Part shown: in pieces, positions 48,332 through 60,136 of the stretch
Numbering within the stretch: the stretch's first letter is position 1
How the letters are laid out: the number at the start of each line of letters is the position of its first letter
Origin: Owenia fusiformis
Taxonomy: Eukaryota; Annelida; Polychaeta; Sabellida; Oweniidae
Length of the DNA: 64,000 nt
NCBI GenBank assembly: GCA_903813345.2
Contig: CAIIXF020000007.1
Span: 12,942,714-13,006,713 of the forward strand
Direction: 5' to 3'
The notes under the pieces: generated by a model
Seen by the model: only the letters and a program-made list of their open reading frames with translations
Database searches by the model: none
Told to the model about the DNA's origin: nothing
Program-made: the position numbers and the translations under genes

Positions 48332-51300
48332 TTAGGCTTTCTTCGTCATTATCTTCAAATACTGCAGTGCATTATGGGCCGCCTGCGCATGTGCGTCGTC
48401 AGATGTTGGCCCAACACCATGACAAACAGCTACAGGCATGGTGGACAGCTGCACCAAACACTGGCGTTGTCCTGGAAAGAGTATATATAATATACATTAT
48501 AAGATAAGAAATCAAAAATAATGTTATCAAGTAAATTATGCAAATTACAGGCCTCAACTTGATATACTCTTGTTTAAAGTATTACTTTAGAATTACAAAT
48601 CACTGTCATGATCTCTTTTGATATTTCATTCTTAAGCTTACCAAACTAATTAAAATTGTACTTAATTTCTATACTGCTCATACTTTGCCAATGTAAAGAA
48701 TAACCGAAAGTGCAATAATTAGAGTAAATCATTGTTAGGTACCTTTATATGAAAGACATTCACCTGTTTGGCTACTCTCTTGAATATCAACATATGTCAC
48801 TTCAAATCTCTGCTCCTCTGCAATCTCCTGAAGGAGTTGACAGTAATTGGTGGCAGAATTGAGGGAGCGGGTCTGGAGTGCAAGCAAGTTCTTCCCAGTG
48901 GCATTCTTCAATGTTGCGTAGAATCCGCTGATCTGCTTACTCGCCTGAGGGGTCAGGGTTGGGATACGCTTGCCCTCCTTGATTGCACCAAACTGTAATG
49001 AAGTTGAGAATACTTTGAAATGTAAAGCATGATGAAGAGTACACTATGTTTGGTTCAATTACCATGGTGATCACCTTTAACTGAATGTGCATTCTTAAGA
49101 TTTACTTTTAATAGTATCAGCTCCTGAATATTATATCCATATTGTTAGTTACCATGTTTCAGTGTTTAATATGATTATTTTACAAAAACTGTTTCTCACG
49201 AGAGTTTATATCAATCAAGTACTCAAATGTCTGAGAACTTACTGCTAAATATCAAGAGCTTCTATCTTGTCAAGTGAAGAGTATGCAACCACTATACAGT
49301 AGTAAATCAAGGCATTAACATGACAAAATGTCACCATCAAGTTGCTAACAATATTATTAGTTCAATGTCAGATTTGAATTTCTGAGAACTCTGTAGATGA
49401 TTTTGAAAATGACATCAATAATAACCCTAACCCTGCCCAAATCATTCCCATTATGACATCAATAATACCCTAACCCTGCCCTAATCATTCCCATTATGAC
49501 ATCAATAATACCCCAACCCTGCCCTAATCATTCCCATTATGACATCAATAATACCCTAACCCTGCCCAAATCATTCCCATTATGACATCAATAATACCCT
49601 AACCCTGCCCAAATCATTCCCACTGTGACATCAATAATACCCTAACCCTGCCCTAATCATTCCCATTATGACATCAATAATACCCTAACCCTGCCCTAAT
49701 CATTTCCATTATGACATCAATAATACCTGAACCCTGCCCAAATCATTCCCATTATGACATCAATAATACCTTAACCCTGCCCAAATCATTCCCATTATGA
49801 CATCAATAATACCCCAACCCTGCCCTAATCATTCCCATTATGACATCAATAATACCCTAACCCTGCCCAAATCATTCCCATTATGACATCAATAATACCC
49901 TAACCCTGCCCAAATCATTCCCACTGTGACATCAATAATACCCTAACCCTGCCCTAATCATTCCCATTATGACATCAATAATACCCTAACCCTGCCCTAA
50001 TCATTTCCATTATGACATCAATAATACCTGAACCCTGCCCAAATCATTCCCATTATGACATCAATAATACCTTAACCCTGCCCAAATCATTCCCATTATG
50101 ACATCAATAATACCCTCCTGTCCTAATTCCTGCCCATTCCCATTGTGACATCAGTGGCCAATAACAAAAAAAATTATTCACATGTTATACAGTAAAACCT
50201 ACATGATTTAAATGTTCATACAGAACCATCATAAAGTTTTACTGTATCTACTCTTATAATTCTATGAGAAATAATAAGAACATCCATTACTTTTTTAGAT
50301 CGAGTTTATTTCCTGATGCTGAAAATTAAGATGCAATAGTTACAACATTTATTCAATATAATGCTATAGGTATAATGGTGATGGTAGGCTCACTTATTTC
50401 TTGTTGTGTATTTGAACAGTTACACTCTTAATAAGGTGTACCTATAGTTATTCATCCACGTGTTACACATAAGTGACACCGCATAGGTCATAAAACATCA
50501 CATTTTTATGAAACTAAAATAATGTTTTTAGGATTCACTAAGAAATATTTCATGTTTGGAGATTTGAAAAAAATGTTTGTGGATGAGAATGGTAAGTTCA
50601 GACTATTAAACAAAGATGTGTTCATGTATTTGAATTTGTAAAAGTACCTCTGCCCTTATATGGGCTATTTTCTGATTATATATAATAAAAACATATATTT
50701 ACAAAGAATATGCAGCTATGCAGAAACATTAACTAGCTATAAAGTAAAGTACCCCAGGGAACCAAATTGCAACATATTACCCCTTCAAAATACACAAATT
50801 TATACATTTGATAAGTAATAGTGTTAAACCAGAACAACGGCAACGCCAAAGCGTAGCGAATCCCATCGAACAGAAATGGCTGGCATTTTTACAAACGAAG
50901 CGCAAATATCATAAAACAACACACCAGAAAGGCCACCATTTTCAAAATGGTTGCTCACTAGCCAAGTTGTCATCAGAAGAAATAAAATGCTTTTAAGTAG
51001 CCACCGCTAAATTTTTTTGAAAAAATCGCACACGTACTTGTAAAATAACACACGTAAAAATGGTGGCCATTTTTCAAAATGGCCGACTACTCCCCAAAGT
51101 TTTATTAGACAATGTGCCATGCTTAAAGTATTCACATATCAAATATGAACAAAATCGCTCCACTACTTTTCGAGTTATAGTAAAATACGTTAAAATGGCG
51201 GCCATTTTTCAAAATGGCCACCTTCTACCAAAAGCGTCATTAGAAATAGACGGTGTTCCATGCTTATAGTATTCCCATACCAAATATGAACAAAATCGCT

Positions 51301-54300
51301 CCACTACTTTTCGAGTATTTGTAAAATACGTTAAAATGGCGGCCATTTTTCAAAATTGTTTTCAAAATGGCCACCTTCTACCAAAAGTGTCATAGGACAG
51401 TGTGCCATGCTTATAGTATTCACATACCAAATATGAACAAAATCGCTCCACTACTTTTCGAGTTATAGTAAAATACATTAAAATGGCGGCCATTTTTCAA
51501 AATTGTTTTCAAAATGGCCGCCTTCTACCAAAAGTGTCATAGGACAGTGTGCCATGCTTATAGTATTCACATACCAAATATGAACAAAATCGCTCCACTA
51601 CTTTTCGAGTTATAGTAAAATACGTTAAAATGGCGGCCATTTTTCAAAATGGCCGCCTTCTACCAAAAGTGTCTTTAGACAGTGTGCAATGCTTAGAGTA
51701 TTCAAACACCAAATATGAACAAAATCGCTCCACTATTTTTAGAGTCACAGCAAAAATCGTAAAATGACGAGTAAAGGCCGCCATTTTTCAAGATGGCTGC
51801 CATGTGCTTTTTAATATCTACATTTGTAGCATTATTAATGTCCTTTATAATTTTTTTTACATTTAAAACATATTGCTATTACAGTTTTACATATTGCACC
51901 TAAATTACTGTAAAATCGTCACTAAAATGGCCGCCATTTTGAAATGAGCGGCCATTTTGAAAATCGGCTTTCGAGCAGAACTGCTACCCCCATAGGGTAT
52001 ATGTGTACAAAATATGAACAAAATCGGGCCAACGGTATATGAGTTATTGCCCGGACGGACGGACGGACAGACGGACGGACGGACAGACGTACGTACGGAC
52101 GTACGTACGGACGGACAGACGGACGGACGGAGGCGTTCCCTATATCCCTCCGAACTTCGTTCGATGGGATAATGAATGATGCATACACATTTAGTCCATC
52201 TAATTAATGCATCCAAGGCTGTTAGAATTGTAGTTTTACAGCATAAATCAAATGTGAAAGCATGATAAAAATTCCATAAATAAAAGAAAAAGCTGCTATA
52301 AATGATGAAATATAGGGATTCCAAAATGTACATGATTGATGTTGCTCTTATGATATGATAACATGATAGAAAATAACAGAAATTTATAGTTTTAAATGTA
52401 AATGACCACATAGTAGTGTTAAATACAAAACATCCATACAACAATTAAGTATTCCGAACCTACATGTATTTACAGATTTGAACACGTTCTCAGTACTATG
52501 AGGGATAAGGAAGAAACTTGCGGAATATCAAAGCAGGGTGAGGTGTTATTAAAAAACGGTCCTAATTACTTTTTAGCTTCAAATCCAAAGATAGATTATG
52601 TGATTCAGCTAGCATGGTTTAATTACTAACTCCCCATCTATCATGATTTTAACTTTAATACACTGTCAAATACTAAAATATCCCTTCACTTTAATTGTTA
52701 TTATAATTATTGGGGTGGTATGTTTCTGCCTTCACATAGCCGTATGAACTATAAGCCGAAGTATCTCCTGACTGCGCTTGGTAATTAGTGTTCCCTTGTG
52801 CTTGGGCCTGGTAGTTTGTGTTCCCTTGTGCTTGGGCCTGGTAGTTTGTGTCCCCTTGTGATTGGGCCTGGTATTTTGTGTCCCCTTTCTGTGTAACTGG
52901 GAAGCTTGTGTTGTCGGTCACTGTGCCACTGTTACCCTGTTGTTCCATACCAAGATTTTCTGCAGGAACAAACGTCATCTCTTTCTTCACCTTATCCTTT
53001 GGTTTCTTTGGGTTCTTCTTTTTTTTCTTGCGCTGAAATAACCCAAAAATGGGATCAATACAAGTATAGATTAAGGGCAATTCAAGAAGTGAAGAACTTC
53101 TCTCAAACATAAATAACTGTCAGACAATTCTTGATAGATATGACTGTCAAATTGTAAATCAATCAAAGTATATAAACTCATGCGACTGTTTTGTAGAACC
53201 CCCGGTATCTAATGTAAAAGATCATGCATTAATAGGATGTACCAACAACAAAGACAGTTACAATAAATCATTTTCATGGAAGGACTAATGCAGATACAGT
53301 GACGACAGAATAAGATGCCAAAGTGACACATTCTAGTGACTTCAAACTATCAAATCCAGTTCAAAATTTAAATAAAAAATGAATTAATTTTACTGATTTG
53401 CATATATGGATACAAGAATTAGACAAGGAAAGCTGTGTTTGATCTATGGCTCTACTATAATGGGAAAGCATCTCATTTTTATTGTGCATCTGCACCAACC
53501 CCTTTGTTCAGTAACCCTGAAACTATTTCTCAAACCAGAGGGAGTTGGGATGCTACAAAATAGTATCTTGATGCTATTGTATGGTACCTATTCTTAATCA
53601 TTGCATGTTCTATCATAACATGCAGTTCAATTCTGAAACCTAAATTGTGTCAGCAAGATTCAGTTAGGCAATCAGGTTACTCTACTTGCATGTTTTTGTA
53701 CTATTTAGGAAATATGTATGGTTGTTTAAATGTAGTGAAGGGTGGTCAAAAATTGGCAACCCCGCAATTTACTCATATCTTTGTCATTTCAATTGTTCCC
53801 TGATATTTGACACATGTATGAATTCAATTTCCTATCAGCTAATAGCCATGTTATACAGCAATTTGAACAGTATGCCCTATTTGTGGCCATCATCATGCTA
53901 TAGGCAAACCTGCACAAGTTGTCAATGACCCGAGTGCTTTCTTCAGCACATATGGGCTGATATGGATGATCTCCCTTTTGAGGTCTGCAATTGTCCTGAG
54001 GTCATTCTTCCACACTCTATTTTTGATGTATTCCCACAGGTAGGGACATTTCGGACGACATGTGCAGGTTTGCAGACAGTGCAACAGTGGCCACTGGAGC
54101 ATGTTGTTTTAAGTGCTATAACATTGTGACTATCAGTCTGATGGTCATGAAATATAGAGAGCTAGTAGGAAATTGAATGATGAATAAATGTGCCAATTAT
54201 CAGGGACTAATTCCTTATAATGACAAAGATATGAGGAAAATAGCCATTTTACCACCCTGTACATTGGTGATCCACTTGATTATGCTGTTTCGGTAACAAA

Positions 54301-57300
54301 ATGTCAGAACATCGAAGGTACGATTTTTCTTTTTTCCTTATTTCACACGTTGTAGGCAGAATTCCCACGACATTTTGATCACAAACGTGTACATTTGAAA
54401 CTGATACACGTTTGCGAAAAAAATGTCGTTGGGATTCTGCCTACAACGTGTGAAATAAGGAATAAAAAGAAAAATCGTACCTTCGACGTTCTGACATTTT
54501 GTTACCGAAACGAACACAGAGAGCGTAATCGAGTGGATCACCAGTGCTGTACATGTATATCCAGGACACATGAACTGATAAAAACATGTTGCCATTACTG
54601 AACTGTACATTCAGAGGAGTAATATGCCATACTTTAATCAGTTCATGCTCCCTGAAACAGTAGTACAGTGTAACACATAGTAAAGATATTCAATATACAC
54701 TCCCCTCATAAAGTTTAGCAACGAGAAGTTTTGTTTGAACAACCTATCAAATCCTGTTAATGTTTGAACTTTAATTGATGACAAATTTGATGAAATCACC
54801 AAACAATAAACAGGCTTTGCTAACTGATACAAAAGATTACTTCCAGTTACTAAACTTATGAAGGGGGGTGTAGAATTCAAAAGCATGCACATTTTGAGTA
54901 GAGCCAAAAATCCAAAACAAAACTTTCAAGTGAAATTTGGGTTTTGAAAAATTGGATCATTAATCGAGAGCCAGATATGCTGAACTAGAACTTTACACTG
55001 CTTATAGACCCCTATTCCAGTTGTGACCTAACGACAGTAACTTCCAACACAAAGCCTCTAGCTTATAAGTTTGGAGTATTGAGAGATGTGTTGGAAATCA
55101 CTGTAGATTCCTGTTAATAAAATGCCGCTCTGATCATATTTCTTAGTCTCTATATTCTTTCTTGAATTATTTGAATGATACACACAGTCTTTTTTGACAA
55201 TTAAGAGCAATGCGTATAGTTATCACACAGTGTTTCTGAACAATTTCTTTTAACAAAAGTGATGGAAACGTTGATCAATAGTGGGTGTGTTGAAACTAAA
55301 ACTATGTGGTAAACAAGAATACAAGCAGAATACTGGAAAATAATTGATTTATTTAAAATAAGTGTTGCAACTCTAAAATAATGAGTGAAGAAACATGAAC
55401 AAAAGTGGTATCACTTTCACCACAAAATATTGCCAAAGAGAGAGCCTGATGCCTCCTCACTTCTGATGCAACTTCACATTAAGACCAGCATACTGTCATT
55501 ATACACATGCATGTCTAAATGTTATTGCACTCAACCCATCTTAGATGCAAGTCAAATATGATCAGAGCGAGATTTTATACACTGGCTACAAGGTCAAAGG
55601 ACGAGGGGTCCAGAAGCAGTATGCCTTACGTAAAAATCTTTGTAGCCTACCTCATTATTTGAAGATCTCTTGCTTCAGCTCTCTATGAAAATCACTGGCT
55701 CTCCAAATGGCCCGGAAAAAGGACACAGAATGCCGAAAAATTGAATCGATTTGTTCCAATTTAAAAATTTTGTGGAAAATTTGTACAGAGAAAGTAAGCC
55801 AAATGTCTTACTATTTTGGGGTTTAATGGAAAGAAAAAATGAAAAATAAGATATCATGTTATGATATTAATACATCACAACACGATATCTTATTTTCTAC
55901 ATTCTATGATATGAAATTCATAATACTAATAACAAAAGGAGCACAATACACAAAAAACAACTCTATGCATGGGTGTTGAAATACCATGGACCAAAGTATC
56001 AATCCCTTGAAGCATACAATCATAAATGAAATATCTTTTTCATAGTAATTAAACATGCTTCAAGGCATTGAGAAATGACCCAAAGTATTTCAACAACCAT
56101 GACATGTGATAGTTTATAGAAATCATTTAATGGTTATATTTCAGGCAGCCCGATGCAATGCTTAACTTCCAAAATGATACCTCTGACTTTAAACATCGCA
56201 ATAATGTTTGGACATTTCGAGATACATTAACATGATATTGGTTGCACACCCTTCGTATATGACACAAAAAGATATATGATATCAATATTCAAAGAAAATT
56301 CAATGAGTAAATCTTAGGAAGAATTATAGACAAACATCCCAGCCAAATTTCATAATACTTTGGGGCAACAAGAATGCCATTTCACAAAAACATCTCTTCA
56401 ATTTATAACAAAACATTATGATTTATATAAAAAGTAAAATCATGATAGGTGACTGAATTATTCTTGAAATATTCCCCCTAATACTCAAATGCAAATACTC
56501 CCAAAACATCCGATCATGGTAGTTTCTTCTTATACAGTCAAGTAACCATTATGATGTCAGACAATATCACCATAGAATTCACAATTTCTTCAAACACGGC
56601 AAACCACTTTGGAAGATCTTGTGAATGCTATGGTCAGTTTTGCCACCATAATAGTTACCAATCTGTAATAGAGAGGAAACGTAACATTAAGTATAACCCA
56701 ATACAGAAAACATTCAGCCCATTTCAAGCCAATTTATATGTGGTGGTTCACTCACAGCTGGGCCGTCATCTCCATCTTCCTCCGGTGGGGGCTCTGGGAT
56801 TCCTGCTTTGATGCGCTGGAGCATGAGCTCTGCTGCGTTACGTTTTGCTACTTTCTTAGATTTTCCCGTTCCTGTAACAACAATAAAAATCGTTGAACGG
56901 GGCAAAGTGTTCCCTTCTTTGGAAAACTACCAAAGTATATTTCGTTTAACATTTTTAAAGGTTATTGGTAGTCTTTAATAACACAAACAAAATAGGGTCA
57001 ACAAAAAGTTCAAAAAAGCATGCCAAATGTCAATGAGGTTCAGCAAGAGTACATTACTTAGCATAGGGATATCATGTGTGTCACCATGGGGATAGATACA
57101 ACATTCTCATTATCTCAGAAGAACTCAAGATGATCGAGTCCCAACAAGTAGATTCACGTAGGGTAGTAGTAGCCTTTTTGAAATATTTGGCGAGCTCTAA
57201 AACCCACTTTTTATTAAATGCATAAACATTTTTGACAGGATTAATTGAATATAATAGCCACTGTGTACTTCAGAGCGCTGTGGAATTAAGATAATAAATC

Positions 57301-58624
57301 ACTGACCATCATAGTCCTTATCTTTCCTCTCATCATGTATACACATTGGCCTAAGAATATTATATGATTCATTTTAAAATTCAAATTGCAAAACCTCTCA
57401 TATCAAACACACAACTTTTTTCATTGATACAAAATTAATATCAAAATAATATCCCTGAAAAACATCCCAAAGGACTCCTAAATTGTTCATCTGAAGCTGT
57501 GATAAGACCTTACCAGTCTCAATGGTTGTATGCAGCTTAATGTTACAGACGAACTCTCTAGCATGAGGTGGCCCTTGTTCACTGGTGAACTCATAGATGG
57601 GAGGCCTCCACAATCTCTTCTGCGTCAGCTCTTGCAGTTGACCAATGGGGTTTCCTGCCAGTCCATCCACAGTTTGCGCAGGATTGTATGTTGCTTCTGC
57701 GGGGACTCTACAACAAAATGGCTGCATGTTCACCTGCAATCTCAGAGATGTTTTTCAACATACTTCAAATTTTAATGTGGTTCAGTGACAAATTTATATC
57801 AATAAATAATTAACATGGCGGCAGCAAAGGTTACCACTCTTCTTTTGTGATTTTTCATACAAGATAACAACACAAGACTCATTAACATTAACATGACAAA
57901 AATCCACAAATCGATAAATTTGAGAGATACACTGAATGCTAATCATTTACCCAAAATTTGCAAATATCTACAATGTCAAAATCTGGTAACAACTTACGGT
58001 TCTTCCACGTTCGTCCCATTCGGCAGCCCAAGGAGTTTGTTCAGGCATGACTGAGCTGCAGCATGCTTGGCATGTCTTTTGCTGGTGCCTGGAAGAACAA
58101 AATGAAGTTCAAGTTGGAATGGGTAACAATTTTAATGATTATATTTGTATCAACCATTGTAGATGGAGTTTTTTTCATTAAATGGCACAATAATAAAAGT
58201 TGTGCCAGTTTAAATTCATTGTTACTTGCTTTTGGCAAGTAGTTTACTTCTCTGGGCAAATAGGAGGCATTGAGCTGATAATGAAAAAACTAGACTAATA
58301 GTGAGATTCTAAAATAGAAAATAGCTCCTTAACAACTACAGGGGTTATCTTATCAAAATTAATCAAATGAAATAAATTCATACCTTTGCCAGATCCTTTG
58401 AACTCGCCACAGGTGACTCTAAACACAAACATTGGTTCATGTACAGGGCCCTCATTTGCGATAAGATCGTATGATGGGGTATATCCGCGTTTAGTACAAA
58501 GCTCCTGCAAGAAGCTGATGGGTGTTTTACCAGGGGGTAACGCGGGACTGGCTGTTGTAACCACTGCAGAGGGAGCAGACCCAGGAATGGGTGCCATCAT
58601 ACCAGGCTGTTGGGGAGTAACCAT
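48332..58624 (-). CDS. TARBP2: TRBP/PACT-type dsRNA-binding protein (three dsRBDs), Dicer/RISC partner
   Basis: Exons 58624-58384, 58088-57998, 57707-57514, 56871-56756, 48992-48764 and 48471-48332 join in phase to 336 aa. dsRBD1 (~33-101): KTPISFLQELCTKRGY, FVFRVTCGEFKGSGKG, TSKRHAKHAAA. dsRBD2 (~128-198): NPIGQLQEL, REFVCNIKL, GTGKSKKVAKRNAAELML, with the basic helix intact. dsRBD3 (~255-333): LLQEIAEEQRFEVTYVDI, QCLVQLSTMPVAVCHGVG, AAHNALQYLKI, the Medipal/protein-interaction type of TARBP2 and PRKRA. These cytoplasmic proteins bind dsRNA, partner Dicer in small-RNA loading and, in vertebrates, modulate PKR. The first listed exon starts exactly at an ATG after an acceptor, so a 5' exon exists upstream and might add residues. 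An acceptor inside the longer exon 3 frame (TTGTTGTAG|AGTCC) is needed to keep phase. The 56756-48992 intron contains an alternative terminal exon. Confidence 0.93.
49306..49410 (+). mobile_element. Truncated 5' end of the hairpin/AGGTC-core family, abutting a 43-bp array
   Basis: ATCAAGGCATTAACATGAC and AAAATGTCACCA, then TCAGATTTGAATTTCTGAGAAC (words TCAGATTTGAATT, TCTGAGAAC) and GTAGATGATTTTGAAAAT, run straight into the array. Same strand relation as the other copies, antisense to the host gene. Confidence 0.75.
49411..50153. repeat. 43-bp satellite array, ~17 units, with a 301-bp (7-mer) higher-order repeat
   Basis: The unit is GACATCAATAATACCCTAAC, CCTGCCC(A/T)AATCATTCCC, ATTAT. Sixteen units span 49411-50099, plus a degenerate last one. 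Variant markers recur 301 bp apart (CACTGTGACATC at 49621 and 49922; TTTCCATTATG near 49.70 and 50.00), so a block of seven units was duplicated. Each unit contains the telomere-like word CCCTAACCCT. Confidence 0.9.
50805..52172 (+). mobile_element. Pearl-like element: ~147-bp core repeats plus (GGAC)n microsatellite
   Basis: Left flank with GCGAATCCCATCGAACAGAA. Then ~6 core units (starts ~51048, 51189, 51330, 51477, 51624, then degenerate) with GGCGGCCATTTTTCAAAATGG and CCAAATATGAACAAAATCGC. Then a GGAC/CGTA microsatellite at 52050-52130, and a right flank with GAACTTCGTTCGATGGGAT. Left and right share the inverted ATCCCATCGAAC word. The order flank - core repeats - ACGG-type microsatellite - flank resembles bivalve pearl elements as I recall them. 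No ORF. Confidence 0.65.
52691..53032 (-). CDS. TARBP2: Alternative terminal exon of the TRBP/PACT-like gene (basic + Q/N/Y-rich tail)
   Basis: Acceptor GGTTATTTCAG, phase 0, as required after the exon ending at 56756 and identical in phase to exon 48992. It encodes 113 residues and a stop: RKKKKKNPKKPKDKVKKE, then a linker, then ~4 imperfect copies of a 10-residue repeat (QGNTNYQAQA; 30-bp minisatellite), ending in a YG/N-rich stretch. Used as last exon it yields a 327-aa isoform lacking dsRBD3. A possible variant polyadenylation signal (ATTAAA) is near 52.655 kb. It could instead be a cassette with an internal donor (TAT|GTGAAG); transcripts are needed to decide. Confidence 0.7.
   Translation of the reverse strand, partial: RKKKKKNPKKPKDKVKKEMTFVPAENLGMEQQGNSGTVTDNTSFPVTQKGDTKYQAQSQGDTNYQAQAQGNTNYQAQAQGNTNYQAQSGDTSAYSSYGYVKAETYHPNNYNNN
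53737..54260 (-). mobile_element. Decayed mariner-like element with transposase C-terminus fragment
   Basis: Ends AGGGTGG and CCACCCT, with ~110 bp of imperfect inverted similarity (CTCATATCTTTGTCATT, CCTGATA.TTG.CACAT, AATTCAATTTCCTA). On the minus strand at 54102-53893 a fragment reads LWEYIKNRVWKNDLRTIADL, similar to the DDE_3 C-terminus of mariner transposases. No complete transposase. Confidence 0.7.
54260..54552. mobile_element. Foldback MITE with ~120-bp arms, abutting the mariner remnant
   Basis: Left GTACATTGGTGATCCACTTG ... TTTCGGTAACAAAATGTCAG ... CACGTTGTAGGCAGAAT and right inverted copies form a long imperfect stem. The loop is ~50 nt around ACACGTTTGCG. It begins where the mariner-like element ends. 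Confidence 0.8.
54696..54872. mobile_element. MITE with TACACTCCCC ends, full copy
   Basis: TACACTCCCCTCATAAAGTT and TTTAGCAA at the left are inverted as TTACTAAACTTATGAAGG and GGGGTGTA at the right, 177 bp in total. Related to the copies near 16.5 and 29.5 kb. It lies in the large TRBP-like intron. Confidence 0.75.
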
Positions 58625-58883
58625 CTGAAAACAAATGATTTATGAATAATAAACAAATATTAGAACATGGGTACATACAGTGGGTCATATCATTAACTTT
58701 ATTATTATTTTATTCAGAACAGGAATTTCAAGACTTTTCAATATCTCCAAAGTGGCAAAGTACTAAGTAGTTCTAATGATCTAATACTATGCATATCTGA
58801 AATATAAAGTGATCAAACATACAACTAAAATAAACAGCAACAATTAGAACAAACTAAGAATATCAAATAACTTGTCAGTATGT

Positions 58884-59812
58884 TGGTTGTCCCAAAGAAA
58901 GAATTGCTTTTTGACAAGTATTTTCTGAGCAACTGACATTCCAAATTTTTGAAAATTCCTCTAAAGCAGCATCAGGGTATCATTGGCATTTTGTACAATT
59001 ATGAAAGAAATCGTTATATATTATGTGAGAATTGACAAATTCAAAAAACACGTAAAAAATCTAATATCAGTCTAATCAGAGCCGCGCAGACAACTTCATA
59101 GCGTTTGTGATAGCATCTGTCAATTAGTTTTAGTTTCAAAAACAGCTTGTCTGTATGTCAGGTTTATTGATTTGCTTCATTGTTCTCCGTTTCCAAAATA
59201 TGATATGTCCACAGTTTGAAGGAATAAACAATGGATTAATTTAAGTGATAAGTAATGAGGCTACTATTGAAAATCATGGTGAAATGTTTGAATGGAAAAT
59301 GAACTTTAAAGGAATTAAGGACAAGAGCAAGAGCTGTGTTACTGTAAAAAGAATGTACTGTGTAGCAACATAAGGACAGAATAAATATGTCACAAGAGGC
59401 AATACTGATAAAAAACACACAAAACAAGGCATTAACATGTCAGAATGTCACCACCTGATGATAATATTATTAGTTTAAGCTTAAGTCAGATTTGAGTTTC
59501 TGACAACTCTGTATATGATTTTGAAAAAAATTGGTCAATTTGTAGCAAGTTGAAAAAAAGACCTTTTTGCCTTTTTTATCCCTGAGAAGATAAATGAGGG
59601 TGAAGGGTCTTTTCCATTGATATTGGATATTTAAGCATGGTGTTTTGAATTTGAGAATACTCGTATAATATTCTACATATCTCTTTCATATTTATAACAC
59701 TTGTTAGTGATACTTTTACTCTATAGTTCCCTAATAGATATTTACAGAGAATTCGTCTCATCTATAACTGAGAAAATACTTGTCAAAAAGTGATCCACTT
59801 TTTGGGACACCC
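58884..59812. mobile_element. 0.93-kb TIR element (GGTTGTCCCAAA...TTTTTGACAAGTATTTTCT)
   Basis: GGTTGTCCCAAAGAAAG and CTTTTTGACAAGTATTTTCT at 58884-58940 are inverted at 59764-59812. The interior shares TTCATAGCGTTTGTG and neighbouring words with 63.57-63.72 kb, so a second copy exists at the right edge of the window. A truncated hairpin-family element is nested inside. No ORF. It lies upstream of the TRBP-like exons. Confidence 0.75.
59422..59600 (+). mobile_element. Truncated 5' end of the hairpin/AGGTC-core family nested in the 58.9 kb element
   Basis: It begins AACAAGGCATTAACATGTC and AATGTCACCACC, then has the TTTCTGACAACTCTGTA, GATTTTGAAAAAAATTGGTC and GCAAGTTGAAAAAAAGACC words of one core unit, then decays. 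Confidence 0.75.
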
Positions 59813-59950
59813 GATATATGGGATGGTATCATCATCAATATATAACAGATTAACATATGCAAAATCTAGGAATTTTTGGAAAAAGTACCAAATCTAAGTA
59901 AACCACTTAACAGTTCAGAAGTAAAACTACAATGTACCACGCGATGCAGA

Positions 59951-60136
59951 CAGATCGCCTAAAATTACATTTGTATGATGCGAGACTCGACATTCACCAG
60001 GAAAGTAGAAACATTGACCATTGACCATTTTCTAAGCAGTAAAAAAATAATTTGTTTCATGGGTGACAAAATGTTTCTACTTTCCTGGTGAATGTCGAGT
60101 CTCGCATCATACGAATGTAATTTAAGGTGATCTGTT
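59951..60136. mobile_element. Foldback MITE with ~63-bp near-perfect arms
   Basis: Left arm 59951-60013 (CAGATCGCCTAAAATTACAT ... TTCACCAGGAAAGTAGAAAC) and its inverse at 60072-60136 differ at few positions. The loop is ~58 nt. Confidence 0.85.

Noticed and set aside
51905-52444. 179-codon minus ORF containing SVRPSVRPSVCPSVRP repeats
   Set aside because: The repetitive part is the (GGAC)n microsatellite of the pearl-like element. No biological protein.
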